Source: Tritrichomonas musculus (lineage: Eukaryota; Parabasalia; Tritrichomonadida; Tritrichomonadidae). Taken from it: a stretch of 64,000 bases of DNA. Under the pieces are notes generated by a model that did not search any database, had not been told where the DNA came from, and was given only the letters and a program-made list of their open reading frames with translations. The position numbers were made by a program, and so were the translations under genes. This document shows positions 1 through 9,129 of this stretch, one piece after another; position 1 is the stretch's first letter, and every line of letters begins with the position of its first letter. The stretch is taken from contig JAPFFF010000038.1 in the NCBI GenBank assembly GCA_039105265.1, forward strand, positions 682,001-746,000. The letters run 5' to 3'.

Positions 1-1
1 A

Positions 2-1864
2 ATTCTATCTTCTTTAACAGACATTGGATGGTATGCTTTCGCCGGATGCTTTTTATTGGCAAATATCACAATCCCTTCTTCTGTAACTTCAATTGGAGAT
101 GGTGCTTTCAATGCATGTTCATCATTAACACATATAGAAATTCTTCCTTCTATAACTGAAATTGGATGTCATGCTTTTGATGGATGTTTTTCATTAACAG
201 AAATAACAGTTCCTTCTTCTGTAACAAAAATTGGACAATATGCATTCAGAGGATGTTCATCATTGGAACAAATCACAATTCTTTCTTCTCTAACTGAAAT
301 TGGAGAAGGAACTTTCGGAAGTTGTTCATCATTGACAAAAATCGCAATTCCTTCTTCTGTAACTGAAATTGGTTCATATGCTTTCTATAAATGTTCATTA
401 TTAAAATGTATTACAATTCCTCCTCTTGTAACTGGAATTGGGAAATACGCTTTTAAAGGATGCTCATCATTAATGCAAATCACAATTCATTCTTCTACAA
501 CTTCAATTGGAGAAGGTGCTTTCAATGAATGCTCATCTTTGAAACAAATCGAAATTCCTTCCTCCATAACGACAATAAGCGACTATACTTTTAGAGAATG
601 CACAAATCTGGTCAAAATCACAATTCCTTCTTCTACAACTTCAATTGGAGAAGGTTCTTTCAGAAGATGTTCTTCATTGATCGAAATCACAATTCCTCCT
701 TTTGTAACTTCAATTGGTGATTTTGCCTTTAACGAATGCACAAATCTGGTCAAAATCACAATTCCTTCTTCTGTAACTTCAATTGGAAAAGGTGCTTTCA
801 GAGAATGTTCATCTTTGACTGAAATCACAATTCCTCTTTTAGTAACTTCAATTGGTGATTCTGTTTTTAATGAATGCAAAAAACTATCACGAATCACATT
901 TCTTTCTTCTGTGACTTCAATTGGCGATTTTGCTTTCAGAAAATGCAAATTCTTGAATTATATTTCCATTCCTTCTTCTGTAACTTCAATTGGAAATTCT
1001 GCTTTCAGAGAATGTTCATTGAGACAAATCACAATTCCTTCTTCAGTAACTTCAATTGGTGATCATGCTTTTAAAAAATGCGAACGACTAACACACATAA
1101 CAATTCTTTCATCTTCTTTAGCTTCAATTGGAGAAGATACTTTCAGAGGATGTTCATCATTGACCGAAATCACAATTCCTTCTCCTGCAACTGAAATTAG
1201 ATTGAACGCTTTTTCTGGTTGCTTTAAATCGATCCAAATCACAATTCCTTCTCCTGTAACTGAAATTGGTAATTCCGCTTTCAGAGAATGTTCATCATTA
1301 ACAAATGTCTCAATTCCTTCTTCTGTAACTGAAATTGGATGGAATGCTTTTGCTGGTTGCTTTAAATTGACACAAATCACGATTCCTTCTTCTGTAACTT
1401 CAATTCGGAATTATGCTTTCGATGACTGCTATAATTTGGCACAAATCACGATTCCTTCTTCTGCAACTTCAATTGGTGACTATGCTTTTAGAGGATGCTC
1501 ATCATTGACAGAAATCACAATTCCTTCCTCTGTAACTTCAATCGGAGCATTTGCGTTCAGTGAATGTTCATCACTGACAGAAATCAAAATTCTTTCTTCT
1601 CTTTCTTTAATTGAAAATTATGTTTTTAATGAATGCTCACAACTAGCACAAATAGAAATTCCTTCATCTGTAACAGAGATTAGAGAATGTGCTTTCAATG
1701 AATGCTCAAAACTAACACAAATCACAATTCCTCCTTCCGTAATTAGAATTGGGTATTTTGCCTTCAATGGATGCTCATCATTGACTGAAATTACAATTCC
1801 TTCTTCTTTAACTGAAATTGGATTGAATGCTTTTCCTCCAAACACAATAATTAACAGAATTTAA
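2..1864 (+). CDS. BspA-like leucine-rich repeat protein (3' part; 5' end outside window)
   Basis: The frame is open from the first bases, so the gene starts outside the window; there is no initiator Met near the left edge. It is almost wholly tandem 23-residue repeats, about 26 of them, on the plan I-x-I-P-S-S-V-T-S-I-G-x-x-A-F-x-x-C-S-S-L-x-x. This is the Treponema pallidum/BspA-type LRR (LRR_5) that trichomonads have in very large families, thought to act at the cell surface in adhesion. The protein ends shortly after the last repeat (LNAF, then about nine residues). No C-terminal membrane segment or cytoplasmic tail is visible, so this copy may be secreted, intracellular or a non-anchored variant. 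The N terminus, and so any signal peptide, cannot be judged. Confidence 0.9.
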   Translation: MLSSLTDIGWYAFAGCFLLANITIPSSVTSIGDGAFNACSSLTHIEILPSITEIGCHAFDGCFSLTEITVPSSVTKIGQYAFRGCSSLEQITILSSLTEIGEGTFGSCSSLTKIAIPSSVTEIGSYAFYKCSLLKCITIPPLVTGIGKYAFKGCSSLMQITIHSSTTSIGEGAFNECSSLKQIEIPSSITTISDYTFRECTNLVKITIPSSTTSIGEGSFRRCSSLIEITIPPFVTSIGDFAFNECTNLVKITIPSSVTSIGKGAFRECSSLTEITIPLLVTSIGDSVFNECKKLSRITFLSSVTSIGDFAFRKCKFLNYISIPSSVTSIGNSAFRECSLRQITIPSSVTSIGDHAFKKCERLTHITILSSSLASIGEDTFRGCSSLTEITIPSPATEIRLNAFSGCFKSIQITIPSPVTEIGNSAFRECSSLTNVSIPSSVTEIGWNAFAGCFKLTQITIPSSVTSIRNYAFDDCYNLAQITIPSSATSIGDYAFRGCSSLTEITIPSSVTSIGAFAFSECSSLTEIKILSSLSLIENYVFNECSQLAQIEIPSSVTEIRECAFNECSKLTQITIPPSVIRIGYFAFNGCSSLTEITIPSSLTEIGLNAFPPNTIINRI

Positions 1865-2441
1865 CTTAACTCTGGCCCTTAAAATTCACATCAATTCCTT
1901 CATTTTATTTTTAAAATGAAATGCTATTTCTTAAATTTATAAAAGATATCTTTTTTTTTTTTTTTTTTTTTTTTCTCTTGTAATATAATTATAAAGTATA
2001 ATTATTTTTGAAATCTAATTTTGATAATAGTATATTTATATGTATAAATATCAATTCTATTACATATTTTTTTTTTTATTGAATCCATATTTTATTTTAC
2101 ATATGATTTAACTTTAAAACTTCATGAAATTTATTGAATTTTTAAATATAGATTGCATAAATATTTGTTTAATTTCATATTCATTTGCAATTTTTTTCTT
2201 ATATAATTAAAATTGAAAAAAATAATACAATTTAGATTACCAATTTTTCAATAAATCAGAAAAAAGGTTTTAATTTTAGCAATGAATCCAAAAAAAAAAA
2301 AAAAAAAAAAAATGATAGCATAAAATCCAAATAAATATTTCTTATTTGAATTTTCAAAGGATGTTGGCGAATTGAAAGGGAGTTATTTCAATAGATGCTA
2401 TTTGAAATGCTTCACTTTTTTTTTATCTCAAAATCAAACAA
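1865..2441. other. AT-rich intergenic region with poly-T and poly-A tracts
   Basis: No gene is seen. There is a T24 run at 1951-1974 and an A23 run at 2290-2312, with otherwise AT-rich unique sequence. The last 40 bases hold the likely promoter of the next gene. Confidence 0.7.
2412..2418 (+). promoter_or_regulatory. Trichomonad-type initiator (Inr)
   Basis: TCACTTT fits the known T. vaginalis Inr core (TCA, pyrimidine, A/T). The predicted start A lies about 28 bases before the ATG of the 1829-residue gene. Motif match only. Confidence 0.45.
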
Positions 2442-5400
2442 ATGAGCCAAGAAATATTTATAAAAGCAAAAAATTCTGATTATTTACATGAAATTGTTCA
2501 AAAAAAGGACTGGAAAGCCTTAATTGAGCTAGCTTCTGCTCGAGATGCATTTTCAGATTTAATTTTTGACTTTTTTCAAACAGATGAATCAAAGCCAGTT
2601 TTGAAGGATATGACAGAGGAACAAATCCTCACACTTATTGACACAGCTCCAGTATGCGTTTCAAATAATATTTTAAATAGAATGGAATCTTTGTGTGATG
2701 CAGATTCAAAATTCACAGACATTGCTGTTAAATTGATGAAAGGCATTTTCACCCATGGTGGCGATTTACTTCTCTCATCTGTTGTTAAATGCCTCCCTCT
2801 TAACATATTGCGCATAATAATTGACAGCCGAATTCCACGAACAGAATTTCACTTTGGATCAAGTCTTCAAGAATTCATCATGCATATAATATCAACAATG
2901 TCGCAAGATTCTAAAAGTAATTTTAGTTATAAAAACTTAAAAGAGAGAGATTGCGTGAATGGCGTTTACACTTACATTCAAGAGGAATTTTCAACTTTTC
3001 CATTAGGCCGAAGGGAAGTATTCAAAGAGTTGATCAACGCAACAAGAGAAAGTTTTACGTATGTTGAAAATAACAACAATCTTGATTACAAATTACCATT
3101 TATTCACGATATGATCATTGATCCATTCTTACGTTTAATCAATCGAGGTCTTCAAAACTCTGTTTATGACTATAAAAATGATTCCGAAATAATTAATCTT
3201 CTCAAGAGCATATTTGATGATTTCTACCATTCCAAATACTTTCTTTCATGCGCCCAAAGACCGATTTTACAAAACAACGGCAACAATGGAATATTGATAC
3301 AATCGTATATATTAGAAGATTGCAAAGTTATTTTTCCCAACTATTATTACAAAGTATTCAAAGCAGCAGTTGAAGGGAACAAAGACAACTTCATTGACCA
3401 AATTACTCGAGTTTTCTTCAATAATTGCCAGATAATGCATTACATTCGCGCACTTAACGATGGAATCTACGATAAACTTTTCAATGCATCCATTGACATG
3501 ACAGTTCGCGAAATAATTGAAAGAAAACGTTCTGACAACTTTGACATCTGCTGTACCTATTTAAATTACAGATTTTCGAATTCATTCATCAATTCGTATC
3601 TACCGAAATTTGACGAATGCTTAACGTTCGTCAAAACGGTTATATCAAAACTTTTTGATAAGTCAAAGACGTTAAATGTTGATGTTACTGCCTATCCAGA
3701 GATCTGCTGCTATTTATTGAACACATTAAATGGCAACGAAATTCCACTTCCGATTCCAAGAAATCCCGACATTGATACCACTTTTTCAATACAACGGTTC
3801 AATATGCATTCACATCCAGTCTTGGAACTTCTTGAGCCAGATATGAGGAATAATATTGTGCTCGGCGTGATCAGGCATCCGACCGACACCACGAAATTTT
3901 CACACATCATTACATCCAACAATCCGACAACTCTTGTCAACTTCATCTGCAATCTTCGCAGTGTTCAAGACATCAAGCTTGTTCTTCCCGAATCGAAGAG
4001 GAACACAGTTGACAAGTACGGCTTCCGTGAAGGACGATCTGCAGGAAATCCTAAAGAAAGCTGCAAGATGAATCTTGTTGAAATCTTTCTTCACACGTTG
4101 AAATTCTGGGAAAACAACGACAAGTCCTTATTTAAAGACGGTTATGCCTGCTATTACCAATTTGTTAGAAAGATTCTATCGGAAAGTATCGTCACAAAAG
4201 ACGTTGAACTGAAAAAGCATGCCATCAACGTCTATTATCGTTTTTGCGAGTTAGTTTCTTTGATGAAGAATGCGAAATACGTTAACATTCGCACTCAAAT
4301 TGCATCGTCCACTTTTCTGACGCCTTTTGCGGTTATCGTTGGAAGTGAGATTGAGAAAGACTTCGTTGAATCATTCATCAACAAATACATTCAACCTTTC
4401 AACGCGCAATCTTATCAATCAATCCTTTCTGAGGTGATTTCGCATTCGCATTTGGAAATGAATTACAACGTCGATGAAGAAGCTGTTGATAATGAAGCTG
4501 ATTCGTTGTTTAAGACAATTCGAATTGATGAACAAATGGCCAAAGCAACAAGTCTTCTTTTGAACTGCATTAAACAGAATCCCGTCAAGAACTTCAAGGT
4601 TTATTATACTGAAGGAATAGCTGAAGATTTCTTCACAAGTGAGAAGCGAATCTTGAACAATCTCAAAAAGAAATTCGAGATCATGAATCCTCGAATTCTC
4701 GATGTCTGCAACCCTCTTAAGACTGAATATCCACTTGACATGTCATATAATAATCCAAGTTTATATTCAGTCTCTTTAAGAGAGCCACAATACAAGATAT
4801 CTTATCTTGTTTTCCTCGAACTTTGTCGCTTCATTCAGGACGAATTCAAGGACTATTCGCCGAAGATGTTCAAGTCGAATTTGACCAAGACTTGCATTCG
4901 AATTCAGAATTTGATTAAAGACCTGTCGAATGGAAATTACGATGCATTTCGTTTCGTCTTCTATCTTGATCCACCGACCTTAGACACGATGAGGGATCGA
5001 TACAATAGTCAGTCACAAATAAGGCTTAACGTTCTCTATTCAAAGCCATATTTCCACTTTTTGAATGAGTTGAGTCATAATGAGAATTCCATCTACAACA
5101 GTGAATCGTATGAGATAATCAAGAATGCTCACATTGCCCAGTTTTTGAATGAAGAAGATTATCTTCAACAGAAAAATAAACCTCCTCCAAAATTCAATGG
5201 ATTTGACATATCAATTCAATTTAGGAACCATCGAAATTCTGACAACATCTTCAATACAAAGGAATATCAAGAATCAGTGAAGCAATTCAAGTTGAACGTT
5301 TATCAGAACACAAACAGCTTGCATCAAGAATTAATTCGAACAATTGAACGTAGCTTTAATAACTCTAAGTTGCTCGATGACAAGCCATTTGATGATGTCT

Positions 5401-7931
5401 TTAAAGTAGACACAACAACACATCGAAGCCGTGATCTAAGTGAATCAGCACGAACTCATTATTATCGTAAAAATGTTCATCAATGCTTCGTCGACATCAT
5501 CGATGCACTCAATAAGTCAAAGGCCGATGAATTCGCCAATGAATTCGATAGCGTTGATCGTCTTTCCACTTTTTCACAGATCAATGGTTACGGCTCATCA
5601 CAAGCGTCGTACACAATGCTGACTGAGTTGATTGATTTGTTAATAAACGACTTCGTTTCAAACAAGCCGAACTTAACAAAATTGTATCAAAATAGAATTG
5701 CAACTTTTGCTGACGTCTATCGTTTTATCTGCATTGTAACACAAGTTGCATCACCTAACATTGGCAAATTAAGCAACCTTGAGAAACTTTGTGGCATGAA
5801 TGAAAGAACAGTTGCACAAAAAGTGACAAACCGTGACCACGAACTTTTCCAATACATCTTCAGAAATGGCAACATAGAGCAAATTTTGCTCTGCATGAAT
5901 GCACCTTTGTTTTCAATCAATGCACAGTCTTTCTATTCGTATCTGTTGGGCGAGGCTGGCTTGCTTCATTGCAAAGAAATCATCAACTCACTCATTAATG
6001 AAGTTTCAAATAACGGAAAACAAATCCTCGATGATTTCCACGTTGCTCTTGCAAGCTGTGTCATACATCCACGATTTGTTGGATTTCCAGCTCCACAAGC
6101 CTCACTTGACTATTTAAAGAAGATCACAAATAGAAGTATCTATGCCAAACGTGCTGCTTGTGCAAACGCCGTCTATTATGCAATCATGTGCCACACGGCG
6201 CATGAAAAGATCCCTCTTAAAGACATCATTGAAATAATTGAATCAGCCCACAAAAAGTCACCAGATGAAATAACCGCCTTCTTCTGCTTATTGATCAGTG
6301 AGATTGCATCCTTAAGAAAGATGAAATCGTTGCCTGCTTTGAGTGACTTGATGGTCGATGATGCACGCCCAAATCACTTCATAATTAACCTTGGAATTCG
6401 CCTTAACCTACCAAAAGAAATCGGAGAGCTATATTACAACTGCATTGAAAAGATCATCCTTTCTGGCCTCAAGTCTAAAAAGTCACATATATACGAATTG
6501 ACGGTTACGGTTTTGAATGAAATAAACGTTGGTCCTGAAATTCACCAGATCATTTCACCATTCATTGAAAAAGGACTCAAAGAAATTCAGCCAAGCGACG
6601 ACAACGAGGCATTCTTGACATATGCAACATCGTTCACAATGAAGAATCCAGAGTTCAAAGGATGCTTTGATTCGTACTGCGAAGCACTCAGCAAGATCCA
6701 GAAGCATTCGTTTGCAATCCTGAAAGCGAACACGCATTTGAACAAAGATTCGCCATATCCAGAACCATTCAAAAAGTTGGAGAATTCATATCAAACGATA
6801 ATCACCACAATTGAGAAGCCGTTTGACATCTTTAAAGAAGAGAATGAAATGATTCCTGGCTCACAATTCTGTCGTAAACTTCTTCCTGTTCTCCAGAAGA
6901 ATCGTCCAGCTGTTGCATGCGATGTTTACCTTCGTTTGGAGTCTTATGCATCGCTGTTTGGCGATCCATTGGTTGAGGACATGGTCCATCTTTACAAGCA
7001 AGACAAGAAAGAAGAAAGTCTCTCGAAGTTCTTGGCTATCGTCACGCATCACGACGAGCTGACAATCAATCTTCCACAAAGCATCAGGAGCATCTATCAT
7101 CATCTCAATTCTGCCTTCACCACGAAGCACTCGATTGAGCTCGCCAAGAACCTGGAAGATTCAGAAGGAAAACTTCCTGTTTCAATGCAGCGTGCCTACA
7201 AACTTGCCGAGATGATCTCGCCTGACGTTCTTGCTCACATGCCGGATGAGAAGTCGATTGAGAACGAAGACGAACTTGTTGAAATATTGTCAAGTCTCGG
7301 AATCTTCTGCAAGAAGAACGAAATCATCGCTTACACGACATGCACAACAAGCTCAATCCGTAATAAATGCTACATAATGGGCGCATCTGGAGGAGCTGCA
7401 CCTGCACCAATGCCAAATGCACATGTAATGAATCTGAAAATGAACAGATTGGGTCCTGTTCCACCTCCACCTGCTGCTGCTCCTTTCTTTGGTGCTGCTG
7501 CTTTTGCTTCTGGTGCCGCTGCTCCTGTCCGATTCGCAAGAATGGCAAAGAAGATGGCCGCTCCTCAAGATGTCGCTGTAAACCAATTCGACGGCGGTTT
7601 CACTGGAGGAAGCAATGGCGCAACAATGAATGCAATGATGGACAAGATGAGCGTAATGAGCACTTGCGATCAATGCAAAGAGGAGTGCGCTGTCGCGGAT
7701 GATGCAATTGAAGACTTGTGCGAAGAGCCTGAATTTGCAGTTGAAGAGGTTTGCGACGGTGCTGCACCACCTCGCCTTGATGATGATGATGATGCCGACG
7801 AGGCTGAACCTGACAATGACGCCGCCATTGGTGGTGATGGCTCAAATGGCGATGAAGGAGAAGCTGAAGGCGAAGATGATAACGAATTGAACCAAGAACA
7901 AATTAATGACGCTTTCGACGTATTTTTCTAA
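2442..7931 (+). CDS. Large conserved-looking protein of unknown function (1829 aa), helical body with Pro/Ala-rich and acidic tail
   Basis: I do not recognise the family. Residues 1 to about 1640 look globular and mostly helical, without transmembrane segments or obvious motifs; an ARM/HEAT-like scaffold is possible but is a guess. From about residue 1645 composition changes sharply to a Met/Ala/Pro-rich segment (PVPPPPAAAPFFGAAAF) with basic spots. A Cys-containing stretch (CDQCKEEC) follows, then a strongly acidic Asp/Glu/Gly/Asn tail ending DAFDVFF. GC content rises along the gene and is highest in the tail. The start is supported by an Inr-like motif about 28 bases upstream and an open frame from the first Met. 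Tail composition would suit a scaffold or chaperone-like partner, but no function is claimed. Confidence 0.85.
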   Translation: MSQEIFIKAKNSDYLHEIVQKKDWKALIELASARDAFSDLIFDFFQTDESKPVLKDMTEEQILTLIDTAPVCVSNNILNRMESLCDADSKFTDIAVKLMKGIFTHGGDLLLSSVVKCLPLNILRIIIDSRIPRTEFHFGSSLQEFIMHIISTMSQDSKSNFSYKNLKERDCVNGVYTYIQEEFSTFPLGRREVFKELINATRESFTYVENNNNLDYKLPFIHDMIIDPFLRLINRGLQNSVYDYKNDSEIINLLKSIFDDFYHSKYFLSCAQRPILQNNGNNGILIQSYILEDCKVIFPNYYYKVFKAAVEGNKDNFIDQITRVFFNNCQIMHYIRALNDGIYDKLFNASIDMTVREIIERKRSDNFDICCTYLNYRFSNSFINSYLPKFDECLTFVKTVISKLFDKSKTLNVDVTAYPEICCYLLNTLNGNEIPLPIPRNPDIDTTFSIQRFNMHSHPVLELLEPDMRNNIVLGVIRHPTDTTKFSHIITSNNPTTLVNFICNLRSVQDIKLVLPESKRNTVDKYGFREGRSAGNPKESCKMNLVEIFLHTLKFWENNDKSLFKDGYACYYQFVRKILSESIVTKDVELKKHAINVYYRFCELVSLMKNAKYVNIRTQIASSTFLTPFAVIVGSEIEKDFVESFINKYIQPFNAQSYQSILSEVISHSHLEMNYNVDEEAVDNEADSLFKTIRIDEQMAKATSLLLNCIKQNPVKNFKVYYTEGIAEDFFTSEKRILNNLKKKFEIMNPRILDVCNPLKTEYPLDMSYNNPSLYSVSLREPQYKISYLVFLELCRFIQDEFKDYSPKMFKSNLTKTCIRIQNLIKDLSNGNYDAFRFVFYLDPPTLDTMRDRYNSQSQIRLNVLYSKPYFHFLNELSHNENSIYNSESYEIIKNAHIAQFLNEEDYLQQKNKPPPKFNGFDISIQFRNHRNSDNIFNTKEYQESVKQFKLNVYQNTNSLHQELIRTIERSFNNSKLLDDKPFDDVFKVDTTTHRSRDLSESARTHYYRKNVHQCFVDIIDALNKSKADEFANEFDSVDRLSTFSQINGYGSSQASYTMLTELIDLLINDFVSNKPNLTKLYQNRIATFADVYRFICIVTQVASPNIGKLSNLEKLCGMNERTVAQKVTNRDHELFQYIFRNGNIEQILLCMNAPLFSINAQSFYSYLLGEAGLLHCKEIINSLINEVSNNGKQILDDFHVALASCVIHPRFVGFPAPQASLDYLKKITNRSIYAKRAACANAVYYAIMCHTAHEKIPLKDIIEIIESAHKKSPDEITAFFCLLISEIASLRKMKSLPALSDLMVDDARPNHFIINLGIRLNLPKEIGELYYNCIEKIILSGLKSKKSHIYELTVTVLNEINVGPEIHQIISPFIEKGLKEIQPSDDNEAFLTYATSFTMKNPEFKGCFDSYCEALSKIQKHSFAILKANTHLNKDSPYPEPFKKLENSYQTIITTIEKPFDIFKEENEMIPGSQFCRKLLPVLQKNRPAVACDVYLRLESYASLFGDPLVEDMVHLYKQDKKEESLSKFLAIVTHHDELTINLPQSIRSIYHHLNSAFTTKHSIELAKNLEDSEGKLPVSMQRAYKLAEMISPDVLAHMPDEKSIENEDELVEILSSLGIFCKKNEIIAYTTCTTSSIRNKCYIMGASGGAAPAPMPNAHVMNLKMNRLGPVPPPPAAAPFFGAAAFASGAAAPVRFARMAKKMAAPQDVAVNQFDGGFTGGSNGATMNAMMDKMSVMSTCDQCKEECAVADDAIEDLCEEPEFAVEEVCDGAAPPRLDDDDDADEAEPDNDAAIGGDGSNGDEGEAEGEDDNELNQEQINDAFDVFF

Positions 7932-7997
7932 TTTAAGTGATTTATTAATAAAAAAATTTTTTTTGAAATACTGATTTTTCAAGCTCTTCTTCAAAAA

Positions 7998-8325
7998 ATG
8001 GAAACAGATCTGAAGAAACTTTTTTATCACGCACTTCTTTATGATCGACTATCTTATTACAGCTATCAATGAAAACATGATGTATTTGAATTCACGTGGC
8101 GTTTATTATCATGCATTACATGACAGCTTTTATTTGAACTACATTCAAGGTTTGCCACCATCTGAATTCAATGAGAATTTGATTTTTATCAAGAATGCAT
8201 TAAAAGGTTTTTATAACTTTATCGATAAAGTATCACCGGAAACTATTCATTTCTTATTGGTAGATTCATTGTTCATTGACGTTGAATATTTGTTGTCTTT
8301 CTTCGAATTCGTCCTGTGGGATTGA
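7998..8325 (+). pseudogene. Small ORF or two-frame gene remnant
   Basis: An ATG at 7998 opens a 25-codon frame (begins METDLKKLFYHALLYD). It overlaps, in another frame, a 94-residue ORF from 8041 to 8325 (begins MIDYLITAINENMMY, ends FEFVLWD). The second frame is rich in aromatic and aliphatic residues and is closed immediately upstream by a stop. The arrangement suggests either a short gene starting at 8041 or a remnant whose frame changed near 8040-8075. No Inr-like motif stands out and no family is recognised. Confidence 0.3.
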
Positions 8326-8387
8326 TTTTATTTTTCTATCCAATACAATATAAAAAGAAATATAAATAAATAAATATTAGTTTAAGT

Positions 8388-8624
8388 TTAGTCAGAATCA
8401 CTGTATTTATCAGTATGATTTGCAGCAGCTCTTTTCCTTTCGGCTTCTGCTCTTTCGTGGTCACCTTCTCTTTCAGCTATCTCAGCTCGTCTAAGATGTT
8501 CAATTTCATGGCATTTTTTCATAAAATCTGAATCTCTATCAACACCAATAAATTGAAGAGCCCGATCGACAAAACGTAAAGCTTGTCCCCCTCCATAATC
8601 ACTATCTTTTCCAACTCCAGACAT
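8388..8624 (-). CDS. Small charged helical protein (78 aa), unknown
   Basis: Begins MSGVGKDSDYGGGQALRF and ends with a Lys/Arg/Glu/Ala helix (about residues 40-68) and a Ser/Asp tail. No family recognised. Gene status is supported by the promoter: TCATTTT at 8630-8636 on the coding strand would give a leader of about 10 bases, and a second TCATTTC lies just upstream. Trichomonad leaders are typically this short. The protein could be a small structural or nucleic-acid-associated protein, but nothing shows this directly. Confidence 0.55.
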   Translation of the reverse strand: MSGVGKDSDYGGGQALRFVDRALQFIGVDRDSDFMKKCHEIEHLRRAEIAEREGDHERAEAERKRAAANHTDKYSDSD

Positions 8625-8629
8625 TTAGA

Positions 8630-8636
8630 AAAATGA
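8630..8636 (-). promoter_or_regulatory. Trichomonad-type initiator
   Basis: TCATTTT on the minus strand; the predicted start A (8634) lies 10 bases before the ATG of the 78-residue gene. A second TCATTTC copy overlaps upstream. Confidence 0.5.
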
Positions 8637-8681
8637 AATGAACATTAGGAATAATTTATCAGCTTTGAATTGATAAAATAC

Positions 8682-8827
8682 TTGTCATTTCACAAATATT
8701 GAATACTGAAAATGTTTGTCATTTCACAAATATTGAATACTGAAAATGTTTGTCATTTCACAAATATTGAATATTGAAAATGTTTGTCATTTCACAAATA
8801 TTGAATATTGAAAATGTTTGTCATTTT
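8682..8827. repeat. 34-bp tandem repeat, about 4.3 copies
   Basis: Four nearly identical units beginning TTGTCATTTCACAAATATTG plus a partial fifth. Units differ mainly at one C/T position (GAATACTG or GAATATTG). Each unit contains TCATTTC, an initiator-like core on the plus strand. The array lies in the gap between two minus-strand ORFs. Confidence 0.9.
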
Positions 8828-8892
8828 ATTAATTAAATGAATCAATTACCTCCTCAATTTTTTGGTAAAAACAGAAAATTTCTAAAAAAGAA

Positions 8893-9000
8893 TCAACAAT
8901 TGCATATTTCTACCTCAACATAAATTTGATGATTATCTTGGTATTCTTTTCTTAATTCATCTTTATTATTAATCTTATCATTATCTTCAAGAATAGCCAT
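8893..9000 (-). CDS. Very short ORF (35 aa), doubtful
   Basis: Reads MAILEDNDKINNKDELRKEY and ends EVEICNC. A TCATTA initiator-like motif sits directly before the ATG (predicted leader about 4 bases). Composition is charged and protein-like, but the ORF is very short and unrecognised. It may be the 5' remnant of a lost gene. Confidence 0.25.
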   Translation of the reverse strand: MAILEDNDKINNKDELRKEYQDNHQIYVEVEICNC

Positions 9001-9129
9001 TAATGAAAGCGAGATAATTAAGATTTTTTAAAAATAAATTATAAATGGTCATGAAAAAAAAGTTTTTTGAATAGAAGATTTTGATATAAACAAGTTAAAA
9101 ATAATAAAAAATAAATTATAAAATATATT

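Noticed and set aside
583-1845. Antisense and alternative-frame ORFs over the LRR gene
   Set aside because: Shadows of a 69-bp coding repeat; the plus frame has the conserved LRR pattern throughout.
8660-8830. CRISPR-like array
   Set aside because: The repeat is a contiguous tandem array without unique spacers, in a eukaryotic context.
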